From assembly GCF_016808335.1 (NCBI RefSeq), contig NC_053143.1:54095441-54159440 (forward strand): a stretch of 64,000 nucleotides of DNA, given 5' to 3'. Every line of letters starts with the position of its first letter. Position 1 is the first letter of the stretch. The position numbers and the translations under genes are program-made. The notes below the pieces were generated by a model. That model ran no database searches. It saw nothing but the letters and a program-made list of their open reading frames with translations, and was not told where the DNA came from. Positions 1 to 10,003 of the stretch are shown piece by piece. Source of the stretch: Panicum virgatum. Taxonomy: Eukaryota > Streptophyta > Magnoliopsida > Poales > Poaceae.

Positions 1-342
1 CCATTTGGTTTTTCCTTTCTCTATCACCTGCTGTTGGATTCTAGCTAACAGCATAGCTCTTTCCAATGTATCAGGTATTTGAGATTGCACCACATTCCCT
101 ATCTCTGGCTTCAAACCCCTTAAAAATTGTGTGACAAAGAACAACTCTCCCAACTCACTGTTGTGCATAGTCAGTTGATACTGGAGGTCTTCAAAGGTGG
201 AAATATACTGATCCAGTGTGGACAGTTGTTGGAGCTCCAAAAGTTGGGTTATTGATTCCCTATAATCATTAGTGCCAAATTTCTGTTCCACTGCAGCAAT
301 GAAAGTTGCCCAATCCTCTAAACCATGCTTCAGCTTATACAC
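1..342 (-). pseudogene. Ty3/gypsy gag, C-terminal part (disrupted)
   Basis: Read on the minus strand, this stretch is one open frame that continues the gag begun at 1755-2293. It shows the usual Retrotrans_gag pattern: a W-x3-F-x3-V-x2-F block (LEDWATFIAAVEQKFG), then LLELQQLSTLDQYISTFEDL and a LRGLKPEI segment. Gag would form the particle that packages the element's RNA. The frame runs off the left edge, so protease and polymerase, if present, lie outside. An LTR inserted between this part and the N-terminal half destroys the gene. The family call rests on motif recognition by eye. Confidence 0.8.
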
Positions 343-1754
343 TGTAAGGATCACCGGGGTGTCCGACCCTAGAGGGGGAGGGGGTGAATAGGGTCGCTAA
401 TCGCTTTTTAACCTAGGGCTCAATCTAATTGCATAAGATAAACCTAACACGTCCTACACATGCTAGTTATGACTAAGGTTTATCTATGCTACCCTCTACT
501 TACCCCAAAAGCCTTGCAACCTATAGCCAATCCTAATCAAACTAACTAGGAAAGTAAAGGTAAGCAAGAAAGAGTAAATGCGGAAACGTAATGCGGTAAG
601 TAAAGCGGTAAGGGAGAGGATATGCAAACTCCCGTGAAGACACCAAGACACACGATTTAACGTGGTTCGGTTAGGACACCAAAGTCCCTCCCTACGTCCA
701 CGGCCACTTGTCCAACACGAACAAGTGTGATGCCGAGTCTCTTCGCTTGATCACCGTCTTGCGTTGGCCACCAAGGCACCCGGCAAGCAAAGGCTAAGTG
801 CCACCAAGTCACCAAGACGAGGTCACCACCACCGTCTATCTCGAAGCGTCACCACGGCACCGTCTTCACTATCGGAGCTTCTCACCAAGAGGGGTCTCCT
901 TCCCCGCACAAAGTGTCGTTGCCTCTCCACACCAAGTAGGAGGGTCACACGACGAGTACAAGTGTTTGCTTGCCGCAGCAAGACTTCTCTCAAGGGAGCT
1001 CTCACAAGAACTAATCCCTAATCAAGCACTAAGCACTCTAACAAGTGTGCTTAAGCCTATATGATGTACAATGAAGCTTTATGGTGGTTGGAGATGATCT
1101 TTGGCTCTTGTATACTTCCTTGAACTCCAGCACTATCAAATGACACGGCCTTGGGGGTATATATAGGCAGCATAAGCAAATATAGCCGTTGGAAAAAAGC
1201 TGCCAGAAAAATGCGTAACGCCGGTTAATCCGACGTACCCCAAAAGCCATCATCGGTTCAATCGGTGTATGTAAACTGCTATTTGAAAAACTAGCCGTTA
1301 TCAATCAACCGGTGTATCGCCGGTTTAACCGATGTAATCAACCGGTGTATGTAATATTAGCATCGGTTTAACCGGTTAGTGTAACTTCTTCACGTTCCTC
1401 CAAAAACCACCTCTCTGGACAACTGAACCGATGCAATTGACCGATGCATCGTCGGTTCAACCGGTGTAGGTATTTTCCTCGGTCTTCATCTGCCAATGCA
1501 CCGACGTATATAACTTCCGTAATGTCGGTTCATCCGGTGTAAAACCCTAGCCCGCAGACCTTCTCTGTGATTGCACCGGTGAGTTCATTTTGCCCTACGT
1601 CGGTTTAACCGATGATAGCAAAATGCCTCAATCCTTGTGACCTAAAAGCCTGAGAATAGTCATCTTAACAATCACATTAGTCCAAGTGTTGTGTGTGTCA
1701 TCAATCGCCAAAACATTATATTGAAATATGGCATGAGAGGCCATTTTCGCTACA
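343..1754 (-). mobile_element. Solo LTR, 1412 bp, inserted in gypsy gag
   Basis: The segment begins TGTAAGG and ends GCTACA, so it has TG...CA ends, and it is flanked by the perfect 5-bp target duplication TACAC (338-342 and 1755-1759). Removing it rejoins the gag frame (LKVY to YKLKHG). It carries a TATATATA box near 1155 for minus-strand transcription and many degenerate copies of an ACCGGTTNAACCGATG-type palindromic motif between about 1210 and 1620. No internal retrotransposon genes remain, so I read it as a solo LTR left by recombination. The style resembles grass copia (Sirevirus) LTRs. The insertion is certain; the family is an inference. Confidence 0.88.
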
Positions 1755-2293
1755 TACACCTTCAACCACTTAGCTGCCTTGTCATCCATATGCATAGATG
1801 CAATTGTAGGCCACATAGTCTCTAGTAAGTTAAAGATTTTGAAGTAGTCCTCACACTTATCCTTCCAAATGTATGGATTGTCACCAACAAATGTAGGAAA
1901 CTGCATCTTCGGCACAAAAGTTTTAGAGCGCCCTTGCTCCATGTGACCTCCTCTGTCTCTGTGGGGAACTCGGTGTGGTGGCATTCCTGCACGTCCTGAG
2001 CCTCCACCTGCGGCAGTATACTGACGGCGTTGTTGGAATCCAATGTCTTCATTACTGTCACTGGATTGTGGGCTTGGTGGTCGTTCCTGACGATTTCTCA
2101 TCTGATTGAGGGTTAGCTGGGCAACCGCATTGCCAGTGGCTTCCATTTGCTTGGCCAAAGTTTGTTGATCGAGCAGCATCTGTTCTAGCAATTTTGTTGA
2201 CACATCAAACTTGGCCTCTATCTTCTCCTGATGATTTTCAACAGCACCAACCTTGGCAAACAACAGATCTAGACTTTCCATAACACTTTCCAA
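1755..2293 (-). pseudogene. Ty3/gypsy gag, N-terminal part (disrupted)
   Basis: On the minus strand an ATG at 2293 opens a frame with a helical, glutamine-rich N-terminus, a Ser/Arg/Gly-rich linker and the gag core motif FPTFVGDNPYIWKDKCEDYF, typical of plant gypsy gag. The true gag frame ends at the 1755 junction. The open frame visible on the strand continues about 42 codons further only because it reads into the inserted LTR, so its last residues (from about 1754 down to 1628) are chimeric. The missing C-terminal half lies at 1-342. Confidence 0.8.
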
Positions 2294-2801
2294 TTCTCAT
2301 CTTCTACTCGTGAGCGCTCCTCCATTTGGGTGAGGAGAATCTGGGTCTACGCGGAGGGCTTAGGCGGCGCCGTGTTGACTACACCGGAAGTAAAGCAACG
2401 GCGACTCGATTTGATGTTACCTCAAGAGGCCCGAGAAGCATCGCTAAACCGACAGAATGCCGTAGTCTGACACCGGAGCCGATGAACTCGTGTCGAGTTG
2501 TTCGACACTATGCTTGTGACGCAGATCCTGTAGTACCCAACCGTCGCCGGGATCCCAAGATCGAGGAATCCGATCCCTCAACTAACCTAAGCGGCGCGGC
2601 GAAAAAATTTGTGGGTGACGGTGCCGGAACGGCTAACCGGCGAGTGGCGGTGGACGCCAACGACTGGAGGTCGCAGGCGGGGCGTGGACGCCGGAATTCC
2701 GGTCGGAATCCGGCGGAGCAGGTCGGCTCGCCGTGGATGTGAATCCGGCCAACAGCGGGATTGTGGCGACGAAGCGGGTGGCGGCGCACCGAGAATCGCT
2801 G
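2294..2801 (-). other. Untranslated leader of the gypsy element
   Basis: About 500 bp between the gag ATG and the primer-binding site. It is GC-rich and has open frames on both strands, but it is where a gypsy leader must lie, and I see no domain in any frame. I do not call a gene here. Confidence 0.55.
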
Positions 2802-2813
2802 AATCTGATACCA
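2802..2813 (-). promoter_or_regulatory. Primer-binding site (initiator tRNA-Met type)
   Basis: On the minus strand the sequence TGGTATCAGATT lies two bases after the LTR end. It matches the plant initiator-methionine tRNA 3' end complement (TGGTATCAGAGC) at ten of twelve positions. This fixes the element's orientation and the inner edge of its 5' LTR. Confidence 0.85.
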
Positions 2814-2815
2814 CT

Positions 2816-3092
2816 TGTAGCACCCGTGGCTACTGGAGATCCAGTAACGTGAGAATCAACAAGCAATTCACAGATTTGGTAGGGTTCGAGGCCGGGCGAG
2901 GACCCTGGCCATCGAGGAGCAGAGCTCTATTTCTATTTTCAGAATTACAATAATGTTTCAGGTGTTCACCGCACCTCACAAATATGCCTCAAGCATTACA
3001 CTGCAAGCGGGACCCAATGGTCAGTCTAATCACCCGTACACGTATTCTCTACTTGACGTCTTCACCGTTGGCTTGACTGTCCAGTCATGACA
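2816..3092 (-). mobile_element. 5' LTR of the gypsy element, 277 bp
   Basis: In the element's sense (minus) the LTR runs from TGTCATGACTGG to CGGGTGCTACA, directly before the primer-binding site. The outer edge is supported by comparison: from 3093 on, the sequence matches the SDR upstream copies near 42845 and 52548, so the LTR must end at 3092. The short length fits some plant gypsy families. Confidence 0.75.
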
Positions 3093-3716
3093 GTCATACG
3101 ATTTGCAATACATAAACATGGAAGTTTATTAGCAAGCCACGATTCAAGTCAACCGAACTAAGCCTTCATGTAGTACCGCTGCCAGCTGATGTAACGAACA
3201 ATGACTAATGATGACCTCATCAGCTGCATCTCGATCTGGATCTGGATCAAATTAATCACCCTATATATATTCATGTTGATGTTGCCTTATAATATCAGAC
3301 GACGGCACGCGGGACTCTCAGTTCTCGTGGTAATGTAGCAACTACGGAGATTAACTTTCTCTGACAATCTTTTATGCTGTTTTAGGATCTGATGTGCTTC
3401 TTTTTTCATGTTTTCATTTCACCAAAGATGTCATCCTGTGCATACAATATGTTTGTTTCAGTTTTCGTCTAAGGTTTAATCTTAGACTGAAGGTGTAGCG
3501 TGAGTTTAAAGCAGTCTGCGTACTACATTACTGTCCTTTTGGCTACAGACTCTCAACTGTGAGAGATCGAGGCCGGTTTCTCCTCAATCTAAAAATCTGC
3601 ATGATATATTTATAATATATTTTTAAAAATAATTTATGATGTCCACTATCTCCCTACAAAGTTTGAACTTAACACTCCACTTGTACATGGATAAATAAAA
3701 AGGACAAATCTTGTTA
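3093..3716. repeat. SDR upstream duplication, copy A
   Basis: Matches 42845-43335 and, in its first part, 52548-52930 with small differences, including the shared phrases GTAGCAACTACGGAGATT and AACTTTCTCTGACAAT. Those two copies lie upstream of the two SDR genes. No SDR coding sequence adjoins this copy because the gypsy LTR begins at 3092. A stretch of about 110 bp (about 3465-3590) is absent from copy B. Confidence 0.8.
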
Positions 3717-3724
3717 GGGAACAT

Positions 3725-4571
3725 TATAGATTTCCAAATGGGCCGCCCGGCCCTAGCCCGGTGTGGCCCGACCCGAACTGGCTCGGCACTATCAGACCAG
3801 CGGACCTGATAGTGCCGAGCTCATCGGGCCATCGGGCCGAACTGGCAGCCCAGGCCCGACACTAAGGCCTTTTTATACAGCCGGGCCGGCACGGCAGCCC
3901 GACTTGCCCATCGGGCTCTAGCGGCCCATCCCAGGCCTCAAGCGATGGCCAGGGCAGGCGCCACGCCGGGGCGAGGGTGGGCCGAAGGCGGCGGCTACCG
4001 GGGCGGGCGGCGGCCGGGGCAGGCGCCAGTCAGGGTGCACGCCGCGTGGGGGCCGGAGGCGGTGGCGGCCGAGGGGGGGCGCCCAGAAGCAGGAGGCGGT
4101 GTGGCTGGGGTGGGCAACGGCCGTCTCGTGTGCTGCCCGGGAGAGGCGATGGCCGGCGTGAGCGCTGGACCAGGGCGCACGCTAGCCAGAGGCTGGCGTC
4201 ATGCATGTGGAGGATTGGAGGAGAGGGAGGGGCGGCTGGGGTGGGGAGAAAGAAGAGAGGGTAGGAATTAGGGCTTGATTATTTTATATGTGAAAGGGGA
4301 AGAGGGAAGGGGAGGTGGACTACTGGGCCATTGAATGCCACGGGCCGCTATCAGGCCGACCCATTATCGTGCCATGCTTCGGGCTGGCAACCCATTATCG
4401 TGCCATGCTTCGGGCTGGCAGTATGGGCCGAGGTGGCGGCCTAGGCACTAACACCCATCGTGCCGAGCCAGCCCGCGTCCCGATCGATCGTGCCTGGGCC
4501 GGATTAGTGCCGTGCTTTTTAGGGCCGGGCCTCGGGCCGCCCATCGTGCTTGGCCCATTTGAAAATCTATA
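3725..4571. mobile_element. hAT-like non-autonomous element, 847 bp
   Basis: The ends are inverted repeats TATAGATTTCCAAATGGGCC and TATAGATTTTCAAATGGGCC (one mismatch), and the element is flanked by the perfect 8-bp duplication GGGAACAT (3717-3724, 4572-4579). Eight-base duplications are the mark of hAT elements. The interior is rich in GGGCC and CGGCACG motifs, has a palindrome around 3778-3822 and a GC-rich core (3945-4270) with no recognisable protein. A related element lies at 55575-56507. Confidence 0.85.
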
Positions 4572-4799
4572 GGGAACATATCAGGAGCAAATCAATCTCT
4601 TCATGCAAACAGCACAAGCTTCAATCTGGGCCGCCGGATCAACATCGAAGGGGGTGAATTGAACTAATTGGCATAGTTGTGGGGTAATTTGAACCAAAAA
4701 ATAGTTTAGGGAGTATTCAGACTTTTTCTATACTTGAGGCATGAGGGGAGTAATTTGGGCTATTTTCTTTCCAATAAGGGAGGCTCTAACACTTTAGAC
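4572..4799. repeat. SDR upstream duplication, copy A, continued
   Basis: From about 4650 the sequence again follows copy B (43340-43440), with shared phrases such as GGGGTGAATTG and AAAAATAGTTTAG. The first 70 bp are unique to this copy. Confidence 0.65.
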
Positions 4800-5636
4800 T
4801 CAGGATGCAAGTGTGTTAGTTTTGGGTCAACCAGTGCCCAACCCACTCAAACCGATGGAAATTATTAGCTTATTGGGTTGACCCAAAAAAATAAACACTG
4901 GGTTACCCAAAACCCATTGGGTTACCCAGAAATTATATTAATAAATTTATTTTCTTGTTGTCAATGACTTTTAGCTTCAGTCACACAACAAGCTGGCAAC
5001 GACTTTGATGCCTCAATCAAAAATATACCTGCGGACAAGCTGGCAACATGGACAGATCTGAGAGAAAGTTAGAAGGGATCTAGAATCATCCGCGGACGAC
5101 GACTAGGGACCTCACAGCAGCCTGGATCGAGGAAGGATGTTCTTGGGCTGGGAGAAGAGCGGACGCTTGCATCGGCAAGCCGGCACTGAGGTGGCTGCCG
5201 CCATCCTCCACCACGGCTGTGGGCGTGGGTGCAGCCATCGTGGTCTGGGACGGGGAGGAGGGGCCGGACTTGGCATCCCCGGCCGCCGCGCTCATGGCCG
5301 ACCTATATGCGGCCGCTGCGCCCCTGGCTGACTTGCTCACGGCCACCGCCAGTGAGCTCACAGGCGCGGCCGTCGTGCTCTGGAACGGCGAGGAGGGGTC
5401 GGACCTGGCGTCCCAGGCCGCCGCGCTCTGAGCCAATCTGCACGCCGCCGCCGCCGCCGCCGCCGCGCATCCAGGTGCATGAGGTTTCAATCTCATCGTG
5501 GATTACCCAATAGACCCAATGAATTTGGCACCACTAGACACTAAATTTATTTGGACCGGCCCAATGGGTATTTACACCGATCTTTAAATTTTGGGTAATG
5601 GGTCATTGGGTCAATCCAAAGAAACCTGCATCCTGA
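4800..5636. mobile_element. hAT-like element with a GC-rich internal repeat, 837 bp
   Basis: Terminal inverted repeats TCAGGATGCA / TGCATCCTGA are flanked by CTTTAGAC and CCTTAGAC (seven of eight matching). The subterminal regions repeat TGGGTTACCCA / TGGGTCA-type words in opposite orientations at the two ends (4830-4935 and 5500-5610). The core, 5080-5500, is GC-rich and holds a direct duplication of about 130 bp (GCGAGGAGGGG...GCCGCCGCGCTC) that could be a captured gene fragment; I do not recognise its source. Confidence 0.75.
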
Positions 5637-5644
5637 CCTTAGAC

Positions 5645-5978
5645 AATTATAAAGGTGACACAGTCATACTAAGATCCATCCCAGTTTTTTGCATAGCTAG
5701 GCTGCACACAACCTATAAACTTTAAGAAAATAGAAAAACGACATGACAAAATATATATGCATGCCACAACAATTACAACGCCCAACTTAATCTTAAGTAC
5801 CCTACACTACCATACCAACAACTAGAATGCAAGAAAGGATTCCCAAAGGCAATGCCTCCAATATTTTAAATGTATGCAATTCAAAAGTTCATGTTGCATA
5901 CAATCAAAATATTTTATTTTGAGAGGAACAATCAAAATATTTAAACAGCACACAATCCAAATATGTAGCCGAAGGAAC
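5645..5978. other. Intergenic, upstream of the first mitochondrial-type gene
   Basis: AT-rich sequence without a recognisable gene or repeat. It is the probable distal promoter of the gene starting at 6092. Confidence 0.5.
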
Positions 5979-5997
5979 GGCCCAAGATACTTGGGCC
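5979..5997. promoter_or_regulatory. Palindromic site-II-like promoter element
   Basis: GGCCCAAG-ATA-CTTGGGCC, two TGGGCC words facing each other 95 bp before the ATG. Site II words (TGGGCC/T) are known to be enriched in promoters of plant nuclear genes for mitochondrial and ribosomal proteins, where TCP factors bind. A regulatory role here is inferred from sequence and position. Confidence 0.6.
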
Positions 5998-6091
5998 TCT
6001 GCAAGCCCACAAGGCCGAGGCCCGCTGGGCTGGCTGATGTCATCTTCGCCTTCTCCCCTCCATCGATTCGTCTCCACTCCACTTCTCTCCC

Positions 6092-7130
6092 ATGGCGTCG
6101 GCGGCGATTCTCCGCTCCGCCGCCCGCTCGCTGCGCCTCCTGCAGCCCCTGGAGCAGTCGGGGTGCCTGCTGGGACGGCGCGCCATCGTTGGGGACCTGA
6201 GCCCCAGCACGCGCCTGCTCAGCAGCTCCGTGCCCACCGAGGTATTCAGTCCCCCCTCCTGGTGTTCCCTCTGGGGTCTCCACTGGTTAGGGCATGCATG
6301 TCAAGGTGGGCGAACTGGCGAGCTGTGACCCATGGGTTCCTCGATTCGGGCCAGGAATAGTAGGTCTACTCGTGCGACCTGTTGATCCACGTTACCTGCA
6401 GCCTTATCTTCAGAAAGTTTATTAATGTTATTAGCCTTTGGGCTTTACTGGACTTCGATTCCACTGAAATTGTCAATGTTCAGGTCCGCGGCTCCTTGTT
6501 GTCTTGCTCTTCTGCAGCTAGGGCACATGGTGTTAGGTTTGGGTTAGGATTAGGTTTGCACGGGGTCGGAAGGGGTGGCCAGAGGTGGCTGCTGCGCCTT
6601 TTATTTTACAGAGTATATCCTGACTTCGCCTGTGATTGATTGTAAACTAGAGACAGACGTTGTAAAACTCTTGTCTTGTTTAAACATACGTGTATGCAAT
6701 GACTTAGGTGAAAAATTGATTATAAGTTGTTGATTGTTGATGATAAAAATGATTACAAGTGCAAGTGCTAGATGGGTGTAAAAGGAAAAGGTGTGCCTGG
6801 AGTTGCCTGAATAATCTGAGCATTTGAAACTGGGGGACTCAGTATGCACATCAAAATGTGGGCATCGTTATACTCTGAAATTTTGACGCGGCTCTATTTT
6901 TTCATACTTCTGCAATTTTGACACAAATATATTCTTCATACTTGTGCAGCGTTCAAGGAGCACCATCGAACAGAAAAGTCTCACCAACAAGAAGACAGAA
7001 GACATTTACCAACGAATATCAACAAAGTTCGATAAAATTTCAGCTGGCTTGGACGAACAATCTCGTTTGCTTAAACAAATCGAGGTTCAGATGGAAGAAA
7101 ATAATAAGTAAGGAAGCACTTATTTGGTCA

Positions 7131-7178
<48 letters not shown>

Positions 7179-7318
7179 ACTGTTTACCTCTGGTTGCCCT
7201 AACTAAATTTCTTTCTTTAACCTCCAGGCGTCGCGGAGCGATAGACCTTACACCATGGGTTGTGTCTATACCTGTCTCGTTCCTTCTGGTTGCCCTTTAT
7301 AATTATGTACAGAGCTGA
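6092..7318 (+). CDS. Small mitochondrial-type membrane protein, paralogue 1 (3 exons)
   Basis: Exons 6092-6241, 6950-7107 and 7228-7318 join with standard splice sites (GAG|GTATTC, TGTGCAG, AA|GTAAGG, CTCCAG) and consistent phase to give 132 residues. The ATG lies in a good context (TCCCATGGCG). Residues 1-50 look like a mitochondrial presequence: arginines at 8, 12, 15, 29, 30 and 41, many Ala/Leu/Ser and no acid before residue 21. Residues about 60-103 are charged, with hydrophobic spacing suggesting an amphipathic or coiled helix (KFDKISAGLDEQSRLLKQIE). Residues about 113-129 (WVVSIPVSFLLVALYNY) form one membrane segment near the C-terminus. I do not recognise the family. The gene at 10004-11410 has the same exon plan and a similar helix and is a paralogue. 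Function is unknown; an inner- or outer-membrane anchored mitochondrial protein is inferred. Confidence 0.75.
7132..7174. repeat. (TA)n microsatellite in intron 2
   Basis: An uninterrupted run of about 21 TA units 24 bp after the exon 2 donor site. It is probably length-polymorphic. Confidence 0.95.
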
Positions 7319-8444
7319 CTGATTCGAGAGCAGGAAAATTGGGAGGTGCAATTTAACTTGTGTGAACTCTCAGTTTCTTTTGGAAGTGGAGTGATGTAGT
7401 GCCTTAGATGTTCTATGGTATTGAAAGGTTTAATTTAATAAAGTGATTTGTGATCAATGCTTTTTGGCTGTTCCTTTGGTTGCTTATTGTTCTGCACTGA
7501 ACTGAATGTAAGATCAGGTTGAAGGGAGGGCTTTGTGTGGATTTATGTGAGCTGTACACATTAACGCCAATGCATTTTGTTAGTAAGGTGTTAATAAATA
7601 GTGATACCATCTTCCACCCAGAATTTTTGCTGGGTTTACGGTGATGTCCATATATTATTGTTTTTTATTTACACTCCTTGTTGACTTGCATTTGGGAGAC
7701 TTCTTTTCAGTGGACAAATAAACACGTAATATTATGTGTTTGCAAGAATCTGTACTCTTAGAATGATCAGATGCACTCGAGGGGCTGTGGCTGGATGCCT
7801 TCTGAACGCAGCTGCTTGTCTGCCTCCTCTACTGATCCATGAATGTTAAGCCCCCAGGAGGCAACACCCACCCCCACCAGCTAAGGTAAGGGATGACCCA
7901 ATCACATGTTTAACTTCTGGTTGCATGTCTTTCCCCATTAGTGACTGAAATCTAGATCAGGGTCAACGATTTGCTAGAATGACACAACTGAAACCTGTAA
8001 GATGTTCAATCAATATTTTATCTGGTTATATTTTTATTACATGTCTCTTCCTGTTGTTGAGAAAAGTGAGCTGAACGGGATCAGTTTGGGCTGCTGGTTA
8101 ACTCTTTTTTCATGATGAATGGTAGGTACTCTGCCTTTGCATTATAGATAGAAAACAGAGTACAATACGGTCAAAAGACCAAAATTGAATGAAAAACGAA
8201 GAAACAATCATCAACAATTTGTGTACAAAGAGGCCATGGCTGCAAACTTCAGTAGATCCGGCAACAAGGGTCATGTACATCTAGCTACAAATTGCCCTCT
8301 TCATTATAGCTTGCTAGTTATCTTACCATGTGTATTAGCAGATGTAGCATACATGAGTTAATGTCTCAATGAGCTACCTTGAGCATCACATTTAGCATGT
8401 TAAAAGATCTTCTCACTGCCTAAATAACTTTGTGTCTTTGCAGG
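7319..8444. other. 3' flank and intergenic region
   Basis: Plain AT-rich sequence. An AATAAA-like word (TTTAATAAAG) near 7435 could serve as polyadenylation signal for the gene ending at 7318. No other feature is recognised. Confidence 0.4.
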
Positions 8445-8835
8445 ATATCAGTGATCTTCTTAAGCTGCTGAATGAAGTGGAATTAACCAGTGGACGAGTG
8501 GAGGCTGAAACAGGCCTTTCATGAAGTCCAATTATGTTGCTTAATGTTCGTCATCAACGTGTGAGTATGGAACTAACAATGCGAAAACATTTGCTCTCCT
8601 TGTTAGCTCTAATGAAGTTAATTAGTTTGCTTATGGTTTTATGCTCAATTTCTCAAACATGTATGCTTAGTTCCAATTTCCATATGCTGTATTTTTTTTC
8701 TTTCAGAGCGCTGCTCACATTGGAAATTACCTCGAATATCAAAACTTTCAGTATGATCAGTGGAGATACATACTGAAGGTTCTGTACAAGAAAGTTGGGC
8801 TTTTCAAAGAGGCGATGGACCTGCAAATCAAAGAG
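8445..8835 (+). pseudogene. Two orphan exons of an unidentified gene
   Basis: Exon-like block one (8445-8560) follows a good acceptor (TTTGCAG) and ends at a consensus donor (CGT|GTGAGT), but its best frame (DISDLLKLLNEVELTSGRVE...) meets a TGA at 8522. Block two (8707-8835) follows TTTCAG, is open for all 43 codons (SAAHIGNYLEYQNFQYDQWR...) and ends at GAG|GTCTGT. No start or later coding exon is evident, although acceptor-like sites occur near 9350 and 9475. They could be extra 3' exons of the gene at 6092-7318, or a decayed separate gene. I do not recognise the protein. Confidence 0.4.
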
Positions 8836-9039
8836 GTCTGTGTTTTTTAATATTTCTTCTGAATTTGTCTTTTGAACTTTTGATGCTTTGATTGCAAACT
8901 TTAAGTTAGATCTGGAGCCTGAGTACGTAAATGGTTCAGACTAGAGTTGCTGCATGGCTCCAATTAGAACTGGATAAAGAAACTCGTGGCACGCTAGCTT
9001 GCCCGGCACGGCACGACTCATTATTGACTCAGCTGGGAT

Positions 9040-9195
9040 CGTTAGAAAATCTTACCATTCATTAACATTTGGACGGGCTCGTCCGCCTTATCGCTGGCTG
9101 TGGCCTGCCTCCTGTCCTCTACGAGTTGAGCCGAGCCAGCTCGAGCTGGGCCGAGCCGAGCCAACTGGCTCGATATCCAGCCCTGCTCCAACCCA
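9040..9195. mobile_element. Fragment of a GAGCC-rich MITE
   Basis: The stretch is full of GAGCCGAGCC / GAGCTGGGCC words, and its right edge reads, on the minus strand, CAGGGCTGGATATCGAGCC, an end typical of hAT-type MITEs. I could not find the matching left end or a target duplication, so the boundaries are approximate. Confidence 0.35.
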
Positions 9196-9884
9196 CGTAA
9201 CGAGATCTTCAGCAATTTCAGAGAAAATGTGCTGACTGGTTTTGCATCTTGGAATATTGATTTATTGGTTCTGCCCATGTTTTGTTTGGATGAACAAGCG
9301 CCGTGGTTGCATTTTTTAAATTTATTCAGTGTGTATTTGAACTGTTGCAGGTTTGCAGCGAATTAAAATGTTTAGGAGATACGTTGATGCCATATATACA
9401 TATTCTGGCTATGGTCTCTGGTTTATTTCTCGAGACAATCTGTTGATCTCTTGCTTCTTGTCCAAGTGCTGCAGGCAACTCATCGATGAAGCGGAAGATC
9501 AGAGTGACAGCCACTGATCTGTGTTCAGGAGCTGGCGAAGCCAGCAGCATGCAGTTGAGCCTCGATCACTAAATGTCCTTAACACTTGTAGACAAACAAA
9601 CCCCCATGGAATTTGGCATTGCTGTGGTTATATTTTGGAGATGATTTGCCATTTTTGAGGTCTCTTAAGCAGATGTGGTACCCTCGTATGGCATGTGCTG
9701 GAGGTAGAGCTTAAAGTATCTGAGTTTCATATAGCAGCTCAGCTAGATCATTTGTTGCTCCATCATTCCTTTGGCGCCTTTCTTTTTCTGGCTGTGCGTC
9801 GAGATGATATACGTAGTTCTCCAACCGGCGGCCAGGACGCGCTGACGACTCGATCCGATCGGATACCTAAAGACGACGTTATCC

Positions 9885-9902
9885 GACCCCGACCCCGACC
9901 CC
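9885..9902 (+). repeat. Short GACCCC tandem repeat before the second mitochondrial-type gene
   Basis: Three perfect GACCCC units followed by degenerate copies up to about 9916, roughly 100 bp before the chosen ATG. It may be part of the promoter; I see no specific factor site. Confidence 0.6.
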
Positions 9903-10003
9903 AACCCCGTCCCGACTCCAATCAAGTTTGATCGGTCGTGCTCCTATTTATGCACGAGATGGCTGGCCCCCTAGCTACATTATCTGGCAGGGCAGCAGTA
10001 AGC

